Below, piece by piece: positions 52,864 to 64,000 of a stretch of DNA of 64,000 nt (the first letter of the stretch is position 1; each line of letters begins with the position of its first letter). Location of the stretch: NCBI GenBank assembly GCA_021464245.1, contig JADCRB010000017.1, positions 283,427 through 347,426 on the forward strand, read 5' to 3'. A program made the translations under genes and the position numbers. Source of the stretch: Carallia brachiata (lineage: Eukaryota; Streptophyta; Magnoliopsida; Malpighiales; Rhizophoraceae). The notes under the pieces were generated by a model. That model had not been told where the DNA came from and did no database searches. It was given only the letters and a program-made list of their open reading frames with translations.

Positions 52864-54420
52864 ACTCTTGATCTCTTCCAACAGCAATCCAACTGCAAAT
52901 CAAGCTGAAGAAGAAAGAGTATAACAATGAGGGATCCCATTAGAACCCGTTATTAAACCGGCTAGATACTGAGATTGCACCCATTCAACATGCAGAACAG
53001 ACATGTTCTGCCCGTCTCCTCTGCAAGAAGACGGCAGTTTTGCTTATCAGGCAACCTTAAACATTAGAAACATGTTGCAGATTGGGGCCTAATTGACATG
53101 CTTTTGGAATGTTACATAGAACAAAGAACAATTACTGGGAACCGATGTTAACAACACATAATTAAGGCTAATCATCAAAATGCATTCAACCGCATCTTAA
53201 AAATATGAAAAGAACAGGGAATTTGCAAAGGAAGGGAAAACTTAAGACAATAAGATATAGCAGCGAACATAATGGAATCACCATCTTGATACCAATTAGC
53301 ATGTCGGTGGCAACAAAATGGTAAACAATGAGGGCCATTTTTCCATCATTCACCAATTAATGGTGACTCGCTTCAGATGGGCGACAGTATCTGGTGTTAG
53401 AGTTATTGCCAAATAGCTGGAATTCATGAACAGTCAGATCACATCACAAGAAATGGATAAGGCTGTCAAACAGAGAGCACATATCCATTGGACCATCGCC
53501 CCCCCTCCCCCCCCCCCGAAAAAAAAGAATCTCAATCAATCATCAGTTCATTAAGTAAATTGTGTAAATAAAAACCCAGAAAGCATTTTCAAAAATTCCC
53601 ATCATTTCTTTGAAGAAATAAATTCCAACATTAAAAAAAAAAAGAAGAATAAAATCAGAAATGGATCAAATCTGAAATTCAACATTGCAGAAGTAGGAGT
53701 GATCAGATAATTTTGAACCTACCTCTCCTCACCAGTAAGCTAGAAAAGCCAGAAACTTGAGGGGTTCAAGAAGAAGAAGGAAAAGGAAAATAAAGTTCTC
53801 ATTATACTTCTACAGAAAATCAGTACAGTAAGAGAGATAGCGAAAGTACAACAGAGAAAAAAAGCACAAAAAGATCTGAATATGCAAAGCACAATGCTCT
53901 CTCTCTCTCTCTCTCTCTCTCTTTCAGAGGAAATGCACACAACAACTCCAGCTTGCTGGTGTTGTGTTTATTAGCCACAAAAATGGAAAAAAAACGACAA
54001 GACAGGAGCAAAAGAAACGACAGAAGAAAGCTGTCAAGCAGACAGGATATAAAAAGAACAGAACTGAATGAATGAACCAAAGTAAAGTAAGTACTGACCG
54101 CAGCTTTTTGAGCTCTGCTTCCAAATGACTGTAAGAAAAAAAGGAAAAAAACAAACAAAGGGAAGCTTCAGAAACTGTGCTTTGTTATTGGAGTAAGTAA
54201 GAGCATTATCACACAATCTATCTTTGGGATCATCTCTTTCTCTGTCTCCGCGTCTATGCGGACAGTGACTTTCTCATATGGCATGTGAAAGATGCGAAAG
54301 ACGATGGGGTCGTATATAGCATCTTGGGTTTGTGACCCTGTGAGAGAGAGAGAGTGTGTGTGCGGGAACATGGCTTTGAGTTTTTGTTGGAGTTCAGTGG
54401 ATTTTTAATTTAATTTATTT
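52864..54420. other. Leader, probable 5' UTR intron and promoter of the DIL-domain gene
   Basis: On the minus strand a pyrimidine-rich acceptor ending TTTGCAG lies about 31 bases before the start codon, and no coding frame continues upstream, so a leader intron is likely. A CT run at 53897-53923 (GA in the sense strand) and a GA run near 54340 mark the probable first leader exon or core promoter. A run of C interrupted by one T lies at about 53500-53518. Confidence 0.45.
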
Positions 54421-57400
54421 TTTTATTAAATATAATTTATTTATAAGTTTACATTATATAATAATTATATAAGAAGTAAAATATATTTAAATTAAAAAAT
54501 AATAAGATAAATTTATTTATTATAAAATTATAAATAAATTATATTAATAAAAAATAAAAATAATAGATGTTATTTATTTATATAAATTCTCTTTATTGGT
54601 GAATTACATATCCACTTATTAAAGTATCAAAATTTCAAAAAGTAATGTTTAAATTTTTTTAGCTACTGTGTACCTCGTGATCGATATCTTTTATTTCCCT
54701 TAGACATGTCTTTATCCTTTTGTATTCCTAGTTTCAATCTCATAGATCGATTGGAATTTCAATAATAGATTCTAATATATTTTAATGTTTTTGTTAATTT
54801 TATTGTCTTTTAAGGTAAATAAAATTTACTTATTATTTAACATCACACAATTTATTTTTTTATTTTTTATTTTAAATAGATTATTTTAACTGTGTGTTAT
54901 AAAATTATGAATAAATTATACTCGTTAAAGAATATAACTCAAATTAAAAATCTCATGCAGTAACAATGTTATTTTGAACGATTGATAATATATATTATAA
55001 AATTTATATTATGAAATATCTTAAAACTCATAATAAGTATGAAAAGAATTATCAATTTTTTCTTTTTTTTTGATTTAATAGTATAAAAAAATTAATAATT
55101 TCTTTTTTACAATTGTTAATTTTAAAATCTTTCATAATACGATTTTCGTAATATATATTATCATTCATTTTGAATTTGTTTTGTCTGAAATAACGTAAAA
55201 TTAAGCAAGTGAATATCAAACTATTGGCCCCAATGTTAGTTGGGAAAACACATATACCAGTAAAGCATTATTATTATTATTATCCTATTATTCTTCCTTT
55301 TTTTTTTTTTTCTTTCTTATTCTCTGTTAGGCACGTGCGGACAATGTTACAAAGGGAGTAGCTGTCGGTGGCGGGGGAAGCGAAAGGGAATTACCGGTTA
55401 CGCCACGCATTTTATATACTTCTGCCCACCGGCGAGCCCTCATGTTTTTGGTATACCAGAACTCCCATCATTTTCTTACTCCAATTACTGGAGCGTCATT
55501 GTCTCCGATGGACTCCAACTGATGCAAAGCCAAAAAAAGATCATTAAGCCGTTAGAAAAGGGTGTCTGAGGCTGGCGTCAGAGATTGAATAAATGTTCTG
55601 CAAAATTTAACTCTCCGTTAAAATATTTGATAAGATTAAACATATATTTAAAGACGTATAGGTGGAAATAATTAAATTTTTTATACAAAGTATTTTGAAG
55701 CTTGTTCTTTCAATAAATTCAGTATGTGAGCTCTCTACTGTATAATATAAAAGTGCAATCTTCTTTGAAGAAATTATCGAGTCTTACTCATTTTTAAATT
55801 TTTGTAAAAAAAAAAAAATAAATAAAGAGATTGAATACATGGATGCTTCGGCCTTCTTCAATGGTGGCCCCAGAGAGAAGGTGTAAGGTACCCATCTGTG
55901 TGAGGTTATCTAGTGCATCAATTTGAATGGAGGAAGCCAGTAGAGGTCACAATGCGTATGGATTCAACAAGTAAAGCACTTTTAACCAACCTCATTATGT
56001 AAATAGGTATTAATTTGGCACTTTATTATAAACCATTATCTTAATTACTTAGGGATTTACTCTATGGGGGCCATGAGGAATGGATCAGGATGCATGATAC
56101 TCCATGTGTTGGGGTCATAAATTTTTTAATTTTTTCAAATTGAGTTATATATTTTTTAAATTATTTATAATCGAGTTCTCTCGTTATTTTAATTATTAAA
56201 TTTAAATTTAATTATTAAGTCAAATACTTTTCAGATCTGTTAAATCAAATATATTTTTAATGGTTAAAATTGACAAAAGGAGTTATTACAAAAAAATCTA
56301 AAAAATAGATAACTTAATTAAAAAAAATAAAAAATTTAATACTTAATTATAAAAATTTAAGATTGAAATAAATATTATTTCTTGTATCAAGATATTGGAT
56401 ACCGCAAAGGGAATAATTTAAAGAATCCAAGATCAAATCTGCTTAGATTTGCCAGGTTGGTAGCCATTTAATGTATGGTCCAGTAGGACCAGTGGCCGAG
56501 CTCCTGCAAGATTTAATTTTGTGATTATTCAAAATTGAGTTCCACCGCCTAGAGTGACTTATTTATACTTTTAATTATATTATAAGAGTTTTACTGCTCA
56601 AAAAATGAATACAGTGAGAAATTAAAAAATAAAGAAGAATATTAAAAAATTGAATCATATTAACATGAGGAGAAAAGGTTGGTGGGTCAGGAATTGTGTT
56701 CCGGCCCAATTCGATATTAGCATAAAAAAATTTTGATTTTTTTTAAAAAATAAAAATTTAAAATATAATTAAATATATTTAAAATAATAGTAAATATGAC
56801 TACATTAACACATTAGACGGACATCGGAACAAAAGTCTCGACCCATCTAATGGTATCCTAACATCCTAATATGAATTTTTTTAATTTTATTTTATTCATG
56901 TATCTATGAGTGTGTCTAATTATTGTCTCTTTCAAACTTTTTTCCAATCATAAAGGTGCTAACAAAATAATAAGAAGATGAATTTAATACGTATTATTGA
57001 AAATGATCACAACTATTGCGTAAATGCATAACTGGAAAATGTCGAAACCCACGATCATAGCCAGTTTTTGCAACTAGAAAAAAAACAATACATTTAAAAA
57101 GGAAGAAAATTTTTATTTTGACTCTCTTTTTTAAGTAAGTATAATTTACTGATAATTTTATGTTGAACAACAAGTAGGATCTATTTAAATAAAAAAAATT
57201 AAAAATAATATTTAAATGATATTAGATTATAAGTTAGTTTTACTCATTTAAAAGATGCAACGCATGTTATTTCTTTTTTTTTCTTTTTCCAACGGAGAGG
57301 GCAAGACATGTTATTTCAAACACAACATATTTTTGAGAAATACTTCGTAAGATTAAAGTGAGATGAGATATTATATGTTTAAATTAAATACTATCAGATA

Positions 57401-60400
57401 AATTATGTGATTATTGTAATACTATTTATAAGAAGCTCTATATTTTATTATTAACAAAAAGAGCATAAATACATATATTAAATTTTAAAATCTCGATTAA
57501 AATTAAAAGTGATAATTTTAAAATAAGACTAATAATTTTTACAATATATAAATAATAATTTTTAATTTTTATATCAAAAATTATTAATTTTATTTAAAAA
57601 TTATTAATAATAATTTTAATCAAAAAATTAAAATTCAGCGCAATAATTTTTTTTTTTTAAAAAAAAAAACCCCACGACCTCATGGTGCGTCGATTTACTT
57701 TACTTTTCCATTATTTTGGCATGGTATGATGCTAGGAAAATTGACCAGCGAACTAATTTCTGAATGTGGTATGTGACGTATTGACGTCTACCAAAACAAT
57801 GGCTGCCTGCTTGGAAGCATTAATCAACCAATTTAATTTAATCTAAGACAAGAAAGAGAAGTACTAATTTGGTTAAAACATGAAAGATATAGAAATGATA
57901 TGTTGTATCACTTAATCAATCAATGATGGACTTCTAAACTAATTAATTGCTTGGCGTTCCGTTTCATATATCCCAAGAATGTTAAGTTATCTGCACTGAT
58001 ATCAAAGAATTTGTATAAAATAATCGATTCGTACCAGATGTTTACGGTGGATAACGGGAAGATTTTTTCGCTCCAATTTTTTAGAAAAATAATTAAGTGA
58101 TATAATAGTTTAATAGTAAATCGACGTATTTTTACGTTTAACGTCTTAAATTTGAGTGTTGTCAAATTTCAACACATGTGTTCTTTCTTAACAAATAGTT
58201 AGATAACCCTTTAGTTAGTGAAAGCTTGTGACCTATATTTAAAAACAAACTCGGCGCCGAGACATCAACATGGGAGGCTTATTTGGTCTTATGGGAGAAG
58301 TTCATTTAATCCTACTAATACTTAAGTTTCTCTGAACAAACTTAAGTATTAAACAAACTATTCAAAATTACTCTGAACTCAAATTTAAAAATTTAATAAC
58401 TGACATATTTTATAAAAAATTTCTTGTGTCAAAAAAAAGAAACTTTCAGAGAAGCAAGATTACACTCGTCACTGGCTTGGCAATCAGACTAACACTCGTT
58501 GTATGGTAATAATTAGACGAGAATGGCCTGGCAATGCCTTTTATTTGGTCTGCAAATGTATAACTGTGTGGTGCTGGGTCACAATTGACGCAACAAAAGG
58601 TTTAGTAATGTGGCAAACACTTTAACACTGGATCTGTACGTTAATTTATTAGAAATGTGTGCGAGAGAGAGAGTGCCTAACAGGTGTGACCCAGAACAGG
58701 ACGAGCACCACCTGCACCGACACTTGTCGGTTTCGTGGCACCGACAATGACCTTGTCTTACCCTTTCTTCGCTCTTAGCTGTTTCGGTCAATCAGTTTTG
58801 AGAGAGGGCCTATATCTTGTCTCCAAAATTAAAGGAGTGGCCCCTTGCCGGGTTTGAGGGTAAAGAACTTTGTTTAATTTTAGGTCTTATCTCTTTCTGA
58901 AACGTTGGGGGCCAAAGGTTTTCATAATTGCAGATTTCTTGATCATAGTACTTGTGACCTAAAATGCACGTATTTTACGGTTTTCACAATGTTTCATTCA
59001 ACCCCAACTTGGAAGAAAAGGAATTCATTTAATTTCAGGACTTCTCCAATTGTAAATAGTTAATTATAAGTTTTTTTCTTTTAAAAAAAATATTTATAGA
59101 TATGTTGGTGATAATATTTATAAATTAAAATTAACATATTTCACTATTTTCATTATGTCTCATTCAATAATTTTAAAAGACAAATCCATTATTTAAATAT
59201 TATTAAATTTAAATAAAACTTTTCAGACTTAGTCTTTAACATTAATGAGTTAAAATTTTAATACCGTATACTTAATAATAAACCTCATTTATTCGTAAGA
59301 GGGTGTCAATGACAAACTCGAAGTTGGGCCAATATGGAAGAGGCCTATGGTATTATTACTAACTAGATTATCATCTTATATGGTAATTATACGCCTTTTC
59401 ACGACTCCCTTTGCAACAAAATAAAGAGCGAGTAAGATAATTGCCCACCACCATTGTTCGCTCGCTTGCTCGCTTTCTTCTTCTTCTTGTCTATCGATGT
59501 CACAGATAATGGTCCCATTAACTCCGTAGTAACAAAAATCACTCTCTTCATATTATAGTCTTCTACGTCTCCCTCGAGCTAAAAAATTAAGGTCAGATAA
59601 ATAATGGGGTAATCTTAGTATATCTCTTAGTATAAACTACTCGTACTAAACACTACATACAGCCTTTTGAACTCGTATCTCTAGTCTTCTAATTAAAAAA
59701 AAAAAACACGTAGATAATATAATCATTCATATTAATACAATTTAGAATGATTTTTATAAACTGGAAAAAAACAAAACTATAAAGAACATAATTTGAGCAT
59801 AGAATATTCCGTATACAGCATATACTCACCATGAACCAACCGTCCTTTGCCTGCACAAATGGCAGCCACAGAAAGTAGATTTTCTTCAGATTGAATCGTA
59901 GGAAATTAGTAGCTGGAAAAGTAAAGAAGAATCCAATAAGAAACTTTACAGGTAAATAAAGAAGCTTGTTGGGCTAGAGGTGACGAGGAAACCACACTGC
60001 GCTAACCCCTGGTCACGGGGACTTTTTCCTAGCGATCACTGTGTTGTACACTACCGTAAAGCCAAGATTGCCTACTGGCATATTTGTGTATATAAATGTA
60101 AATTCGTCTTGAGAGATGAATAAACTCCTTATAACATAAGAGCAGTAATATATAGTATAAATTTTTTTTTTCTTATTTTTCATGAATTAGTTTTTTTTTA
60201 CTGACGTAATAATTTTTTTTTTGTAATTTTAAATTTTATTTTTAAAATTAAACTTAAATAGATATAATATTACCCTAAAATTTACAATTTTAATGAAGTC
60301 TTGTGAAGAACCTTTTGTAATGTTTAGCATTTGTCTTAACATAAAGGAAAGGGGAGTTTGGGGGGAGGGGACAGGGAGGGGTTCGAATCTCCACCTCCCG

Positions 60401-63400
60401 GAGGCCATAACGGCCAATAACCGTCTGGGCATATGGATTAGCTGGGTACATATATATACATAGAAAGAAACTTCTTGAAAGTCATGTAAGTATCATCTCT
60501 CACAGAATATGGATTAATCAGTGATTCTTTTCCCGTAACAACCCCTTTTGCTTTCCTTTTTTTTTTTTTTTCTCTCTTTTTGGGTAATCTTTTTAAGCAC
60601 GGGTCAATTTATGTGGTACAAGTTGTCCGAAATGTTTAGTTGAACTCCCATGATCAAGATCCTGTTCCCTTGAGGCGAGGATAACATCTTCCTTATTTTC
60701 CATCACAACTCGGAAGTGGAATGAAAAGGAAATGATACCTAAAATGTGATGTAAATCGTGACATGTAAACAGTAGGACTCATGATTTTCTCATTTACCAT
60801 CGACCTTTTCAGGTTCCAGTTTTGCCATACTCTTGGATGTATCTCATTCCTTGGATAAGTTGCAAATCACAGGGCCCTCCCCAGGGTAGCAGTGTGAAAA
60901 TGACCAGACAAACTCAGAAGGATTCCTGCTCAGACTATTTTTCCCTAGTGGACATTGCACGCAAGAGAAACCTCGAGTTGAAATAATACTAGAAACCCAG
61001 AAGTGAATCACAACTCTTAGTTGGAGGTCAAAATTCCGAAATCTTATAGACTGATGTTCTCGCCTTGTGATATTCAGTCATTATTTTGGGAGGAGTGAAG
61101 AACTGATTCTTTGATGAGCAAACGGATTCAAGAATTGATTCTATGATGAGCAACTCTTACCGATTGGAGAGTGAGGAAGAGCATTCTAAAGCAAAAAGGA
61201 TCTTAAATACCACGACAATCAGCAGCAACACCGTGGTCCTAAAAGAAAATTTTGAGGAACTAGACTGCAAAAGGCTGCAAACAGGCTAAGTCAAGCTCAA
61301 AGTCAAACTCAATACACCTGTCTTGTTTCCTTGGGCTTTCACTTTGCACATTTTACAGGGCTTGGGCTTGAATCCAAGTCCGCAAGTCGGGACCAGCCAA
61401 GCCCAACATAAGCACTGATTTTGCTAAGTCAGCGTTTGATATCCCTGCAACAAAATTTTTGGCGAACTCAAGCCTAACAATCTAACCGTCTGCCATTCAG
61501 GCGACCTACCCACGTTAAAGATGCTTTCGTAGTTTTAAAAACTAAAATGAAATTTCAGTAAGAGATATATTAGTAATTAAGAATTTAGACCTCTATCTTT
61601 GAAATCGCAGATTTTAATTCTGAAAAAGAGATGAGATTTATGTATAAAAGAAGAACTACCCATATTATTTAGCTCGAACCCAATGAAAAAAAAAAACCAA
61701 AAGAAATGAAACAGAAAATCATTCCTTAATCTCAATCTACAACTGTTCTAGGGTTCCAACTAACGTGGCGACCATTATCCATGAAACAGGCACTCTTCCT
61801 CTAAGCCCATCATCCTCTTAAGTAAAGCAAACACTCACAATTTTTAGCACAAAAAAAGGAGAGAAAATAACAGAAAACCTATTGTGCCGCTAGGTTACAG
61901 TGCCATATATGGTAATTTCATAACCACTTGAAAATAAATTAGATGTTCATAATGCTACATTCTTCCGAAGCTCTCACCCTCATTCCACGAGTCTAATAAC
62001 TTTCCACAAGTTTCAATAATATACATTGATAGTTGAATCAAGGCATATTTCAGTTTGTGTTTCCTCCAGAGATTCCTTTTGACAAATAATGATATGTTCC
62101 CTCAATGCCAAGTCGAGAACAGTGTCCACACATTGCATCTAGAAACCTAGGTATTCGTTTGACTAATGCACTCAACATGATTGGATAATTTATATCTAAG
62201 AGAGATTAATCCAACTCATCAGACACATAAAGCTTCAAATATGAGCTAAACTTTCTGGTAGATGTTGCAACAGCACAAACTACCTCTGTTTGAATTTGAA
62301 GTATGAGAACACAGATGCAACAAAATACGAATGATCATCCTAACTATAAAAAATGCTAGTTTAGTTAACCCTGAATATAAGATAATAAACTGCAGGGAGA
62401 AAAAGGGTCTACAAGCTAACAAATTTCAGAAATGGGTTGACATCATACCCAAGGGAAAAAAATGGTGTAGGAAATCCTACAGGTTTCCCATGCTTCTGAA
62501 GCTTCGAGGAAACTATACAAGATTAAAGCTCTAAGCCTACTCAAAATTATGTGTGCAACCAATGTTCAATAAGATCATCAATTCCCTGAAATAAGGAAAG
62601 CATAACAAAAAGTTACAAAACAATCACAAGCTGAGTCACAAAGGCTCCCGTTCGAAAACATACCAAAAATAGCAAATTCCCCAATTGAATTACTGAAAAT
62701 GCAACATACTATTCAAAGCTAGCCTATTTGAACTACATACAAGATGTTGCAACTTGTTAGAACAAGAAGAACAAATTCACAAACTGGAAGTAGTTATCAT
62801 ATTTCCAAAGTCCAGAGACACTCAGCCAGCCACGTAAAGCCAAAAAGATAAAGAGAAGCCCACACACACAGAGTGGAAAACCTATGCAATAACCATTCAT
62901 CTCGATTGCGTTCAAAGAGATATGCATAGAACTTCAACCGATCAAACCTCAAAAAACCATGAAGCTGGCAAGCAAATAGAGCACAGCAACGACAAGCAAT
63001 GAGCTGCACAGGTCATACTAGTTGGGATGCTTTTATTTTTTCCCGAATCCAGAAATCAATGGCAATCAAATGAGAATCAACTAGAGCTTTTACTAAAACC
63101 CTTATTACAACACCATATTTGAAGGAACCAATCATAGAGGTCCAGCACCCAAACACTAAATGCTGATTACCATTATAATTTTACCCCTTAAACAGCCCAA
63201 TTTTAACTCAATCACTTGCCGCGACCTTTAAAGAAATCCAATTCCAGCGTCTAACTGAATCAAAAACGAAAAAAAGAAAAGGATTAAGGAATGAGTAGGC
63301 GCAAATTATTAGTCCCAATTCAACAAATAATTGAAAACAAAGATAGTTAGATTCTTCAAGATATATAAAAAAAAAGCACGAAAAGCGCTCAAATTACAGC

Positions 63401-63570
63401 TAATTAATGAGCTCAAATTCTCAACAATAGTCAAAAAGGTTTCATTTATTCAACTAAACATTTTCGTTATCAACAAGGAAAATATTGGAAAAAAAAGCGA
63501 CCGCCCAACCAAAAACCCAGACAGTTTTGGATCCGAAAACACTGACAGTAATCCAAGATGGTGCTGATTT
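54421..63570. other. Long AT-rich intergenic region
   Basis: About 9 kb with no gene I can support. Parts are GC-richer: 55330-55450, 58560-58860, 59980-60070, 60340-60440 and 60820-61500. At 58720-58750 CACTTGTCGGTTTCGTGGCA lies between CCGACA motifs. At 60390-60410 GGGGTTCGAATCTCCACCTC resembles a tRNA B box, probably a SINE scrap, but no A box is nearby. The 61700-63500 segment, downstream of the complex I gene, has transcript-like composition and may include its 3' UTR. No terminal repeats, LTR pairs or RNA genes were recognised. Confidence 0.45.
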
Positions 63571-63891
63571 TCAATCGGACTCACTGGAAGTCGAGATAGC
63601 CAACTTTTCGGCCTCGAGGCGCTCGATGGCCTTCTGATGGGCCCAGGTCTCGATGGTGAGATCGGGCTTGGCGTTGAGGCCGACGCCGAGGGTCACGATG
63701 GTGAGGAAGCTCGTGATGTAGCAGGGCAGCTCCCAGTCCTCCCATTTACGCGACTGGCCTGGCGGCGGCGGCTTCCTGTTGAAGAGGTATCCCTTTGGGC
63801 GCTCCTCGTGCCCTGGGCTCGTCCATCTGCTGGGTCCCGCCGTCGCGCCGCCTCTTATGCGGAGGGAGGATGCCAAACGCTGCCGGAGCAT
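63571..63891 (-). CDS. Mitochondrial complex I beta-subcomplex subunit, ESSS/NDUFB11 type
   Basis: A small accessory subunit of NADH:ubiquinone oxidoreductase (complex I) in the inner mitochondrial membrane. A single exon gives 106 aa, usual for plant members (At2g42310 and At3g57785 as I recall). The N-terminus is basic and suits mitochondrial import (MLRQRLASSLRIRGG). A conserved soluble block follows (SRWTSPGHEERPKGY, RKPPPPGQSRKWEDWELP), then one membrane helix (CYITSFLTIVTLGVGLNAKP, about residues 57-76), and a helical tail TIETWAHQKAIERLEAEKL. The coding DNA is clearly GC-richer than its surroundings. The start is the only suitable ATG. In Arabidopsis these genes sit beside the gar2-like/DIL-domain genes, as here, although a 9-kb gap separates them in this window. 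It has no catalytic residues. Confidence 0.87.
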   Translation of the reverse strand: MLRQRLASSLRIRGGATAGPSRWTSPGHEERPKGYLFNRKPPPPGQSRKWEDWELPCYITSFLTIVTLGVGLNAKPDLTIETWAHQKAIERLEAEKLAISTSSESD

Positions 63892-64000
63892 GGTGGCTGC
63901 CGCCGTGAAGGGTTGTGGCGAGTGCGTCGTTTTTGATCTTTTGGCGTTTGGAGAGAGAAACAGAGTACTAGCGCGTGTGGAATCTGAGCTTTTGTGATTG
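63892..64000 (-). promoter_or_regulatory. 5' UTR of the complex I subunit gene, cut by the window end
   Basis: GC-rich leader sequence immediately upstream of the ATG; the promoter lies outside the window. No distinct element was recognised. Confidence 0.5.

Noticed and set aside
52864..52887. Upstream start extending the DIL-domain protein by eight residues
   Set aside because: That start is a TTG codon; the first ATG in frame is at 52863.
60340..60440. Possible tRNA or SINE at GGGGTTCGAATCTCC
   Set aside because: A B-box-like sequence only. No A box at the right distance, no tail, no target-site duplication.
61480..61520. tRNA-like segment GCCATTCAGGCGACC and flanks
   Set aside because: No cloverleaf could be drawn with both D and T arms, and the B-box-like part is too degenerate.
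62797..63009. 70-codon minus-strand frame downstream of the complex I gene
   Set aside because: Cys/Leu-rich without motif, in the probable 3' UTR. No start context or homologue recognised.

Overview
The window is nuclear DNA of a eudicot plant. The genes are split by many GT-AG introns, the intergenic DNA is very AT-rich with poly-T/poly-A, TA, GA and CT repeats, and short non-LTR retroelements (SINE, LINE, poly(A)-ended retrosequences) are scattered throughout. The species cannot be named from the sequence alone. I rebuilt six protein-coding genes exon by exon by following reading phase across splice sites.

Layout. (1) 3052-7107, plus strand: a 12-exon thylakoid-lumen C-terminal processing protease (CTPA3-type, 517 aa). 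(2) 8386-12922, minus: a 13-exon NIMA-related kinase of NEK5 type (644 aa), convergent with the protease. (3) 16022-19481, minus: an 8-exon DnaJ-6/DNAJC9-like J-protein (288 aa), whose first exon carries an apparent one-base frameshift. (4) 19558-27044: a direct tandem duplication of about 3.5-4 kb that starts just upstream of the DnaJ start codon and copies its promoter. The two units differ by internal repeats and by a retro-insertion present in only one of them. (5) 28319-43000: a gene-poor tract with retroelement copies, a 214-bp tandem repeat, a decayed LINE 3' end and a well-bounded SINE. (6) 44241-47318, plus: an LRR receptor-like pseudokinase with HRN and DFA in place of HRD and DFG, broken by two single-base frameshifts as given. 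(7) 49284-52863, minus: a 7-exon DIL-domain/gar2-like protein (775 aa) with a GC-AG intron. (8) 54.4-63.5 kb: AT-rich intergenic DNA. (9) 63571-63891, minus: a single-exon mitochondrial complex I subunit (ESSS/NDUFB11 type, 106 aa), whose promoter is cut by the window end.

The genes do not form a pathway. From memory, homologues of several lie near one another in Arabidopsis (At3g57680, At3g57780 and At3g57785; At2g42310 and At2g42320; At5g06910, At5g06930 and At5g06940), so this looks like conserved eudicot microsynteny expanded here by repeats. No new multi-gene system was found. The strongest leads are the duplicated E2F-type promoter of the DnaJ gene with its retro-insertion history, the cluster of single-base frameshifts, and a 29.5-35.9 kb block with mirror-image strand composition that I could not explain.
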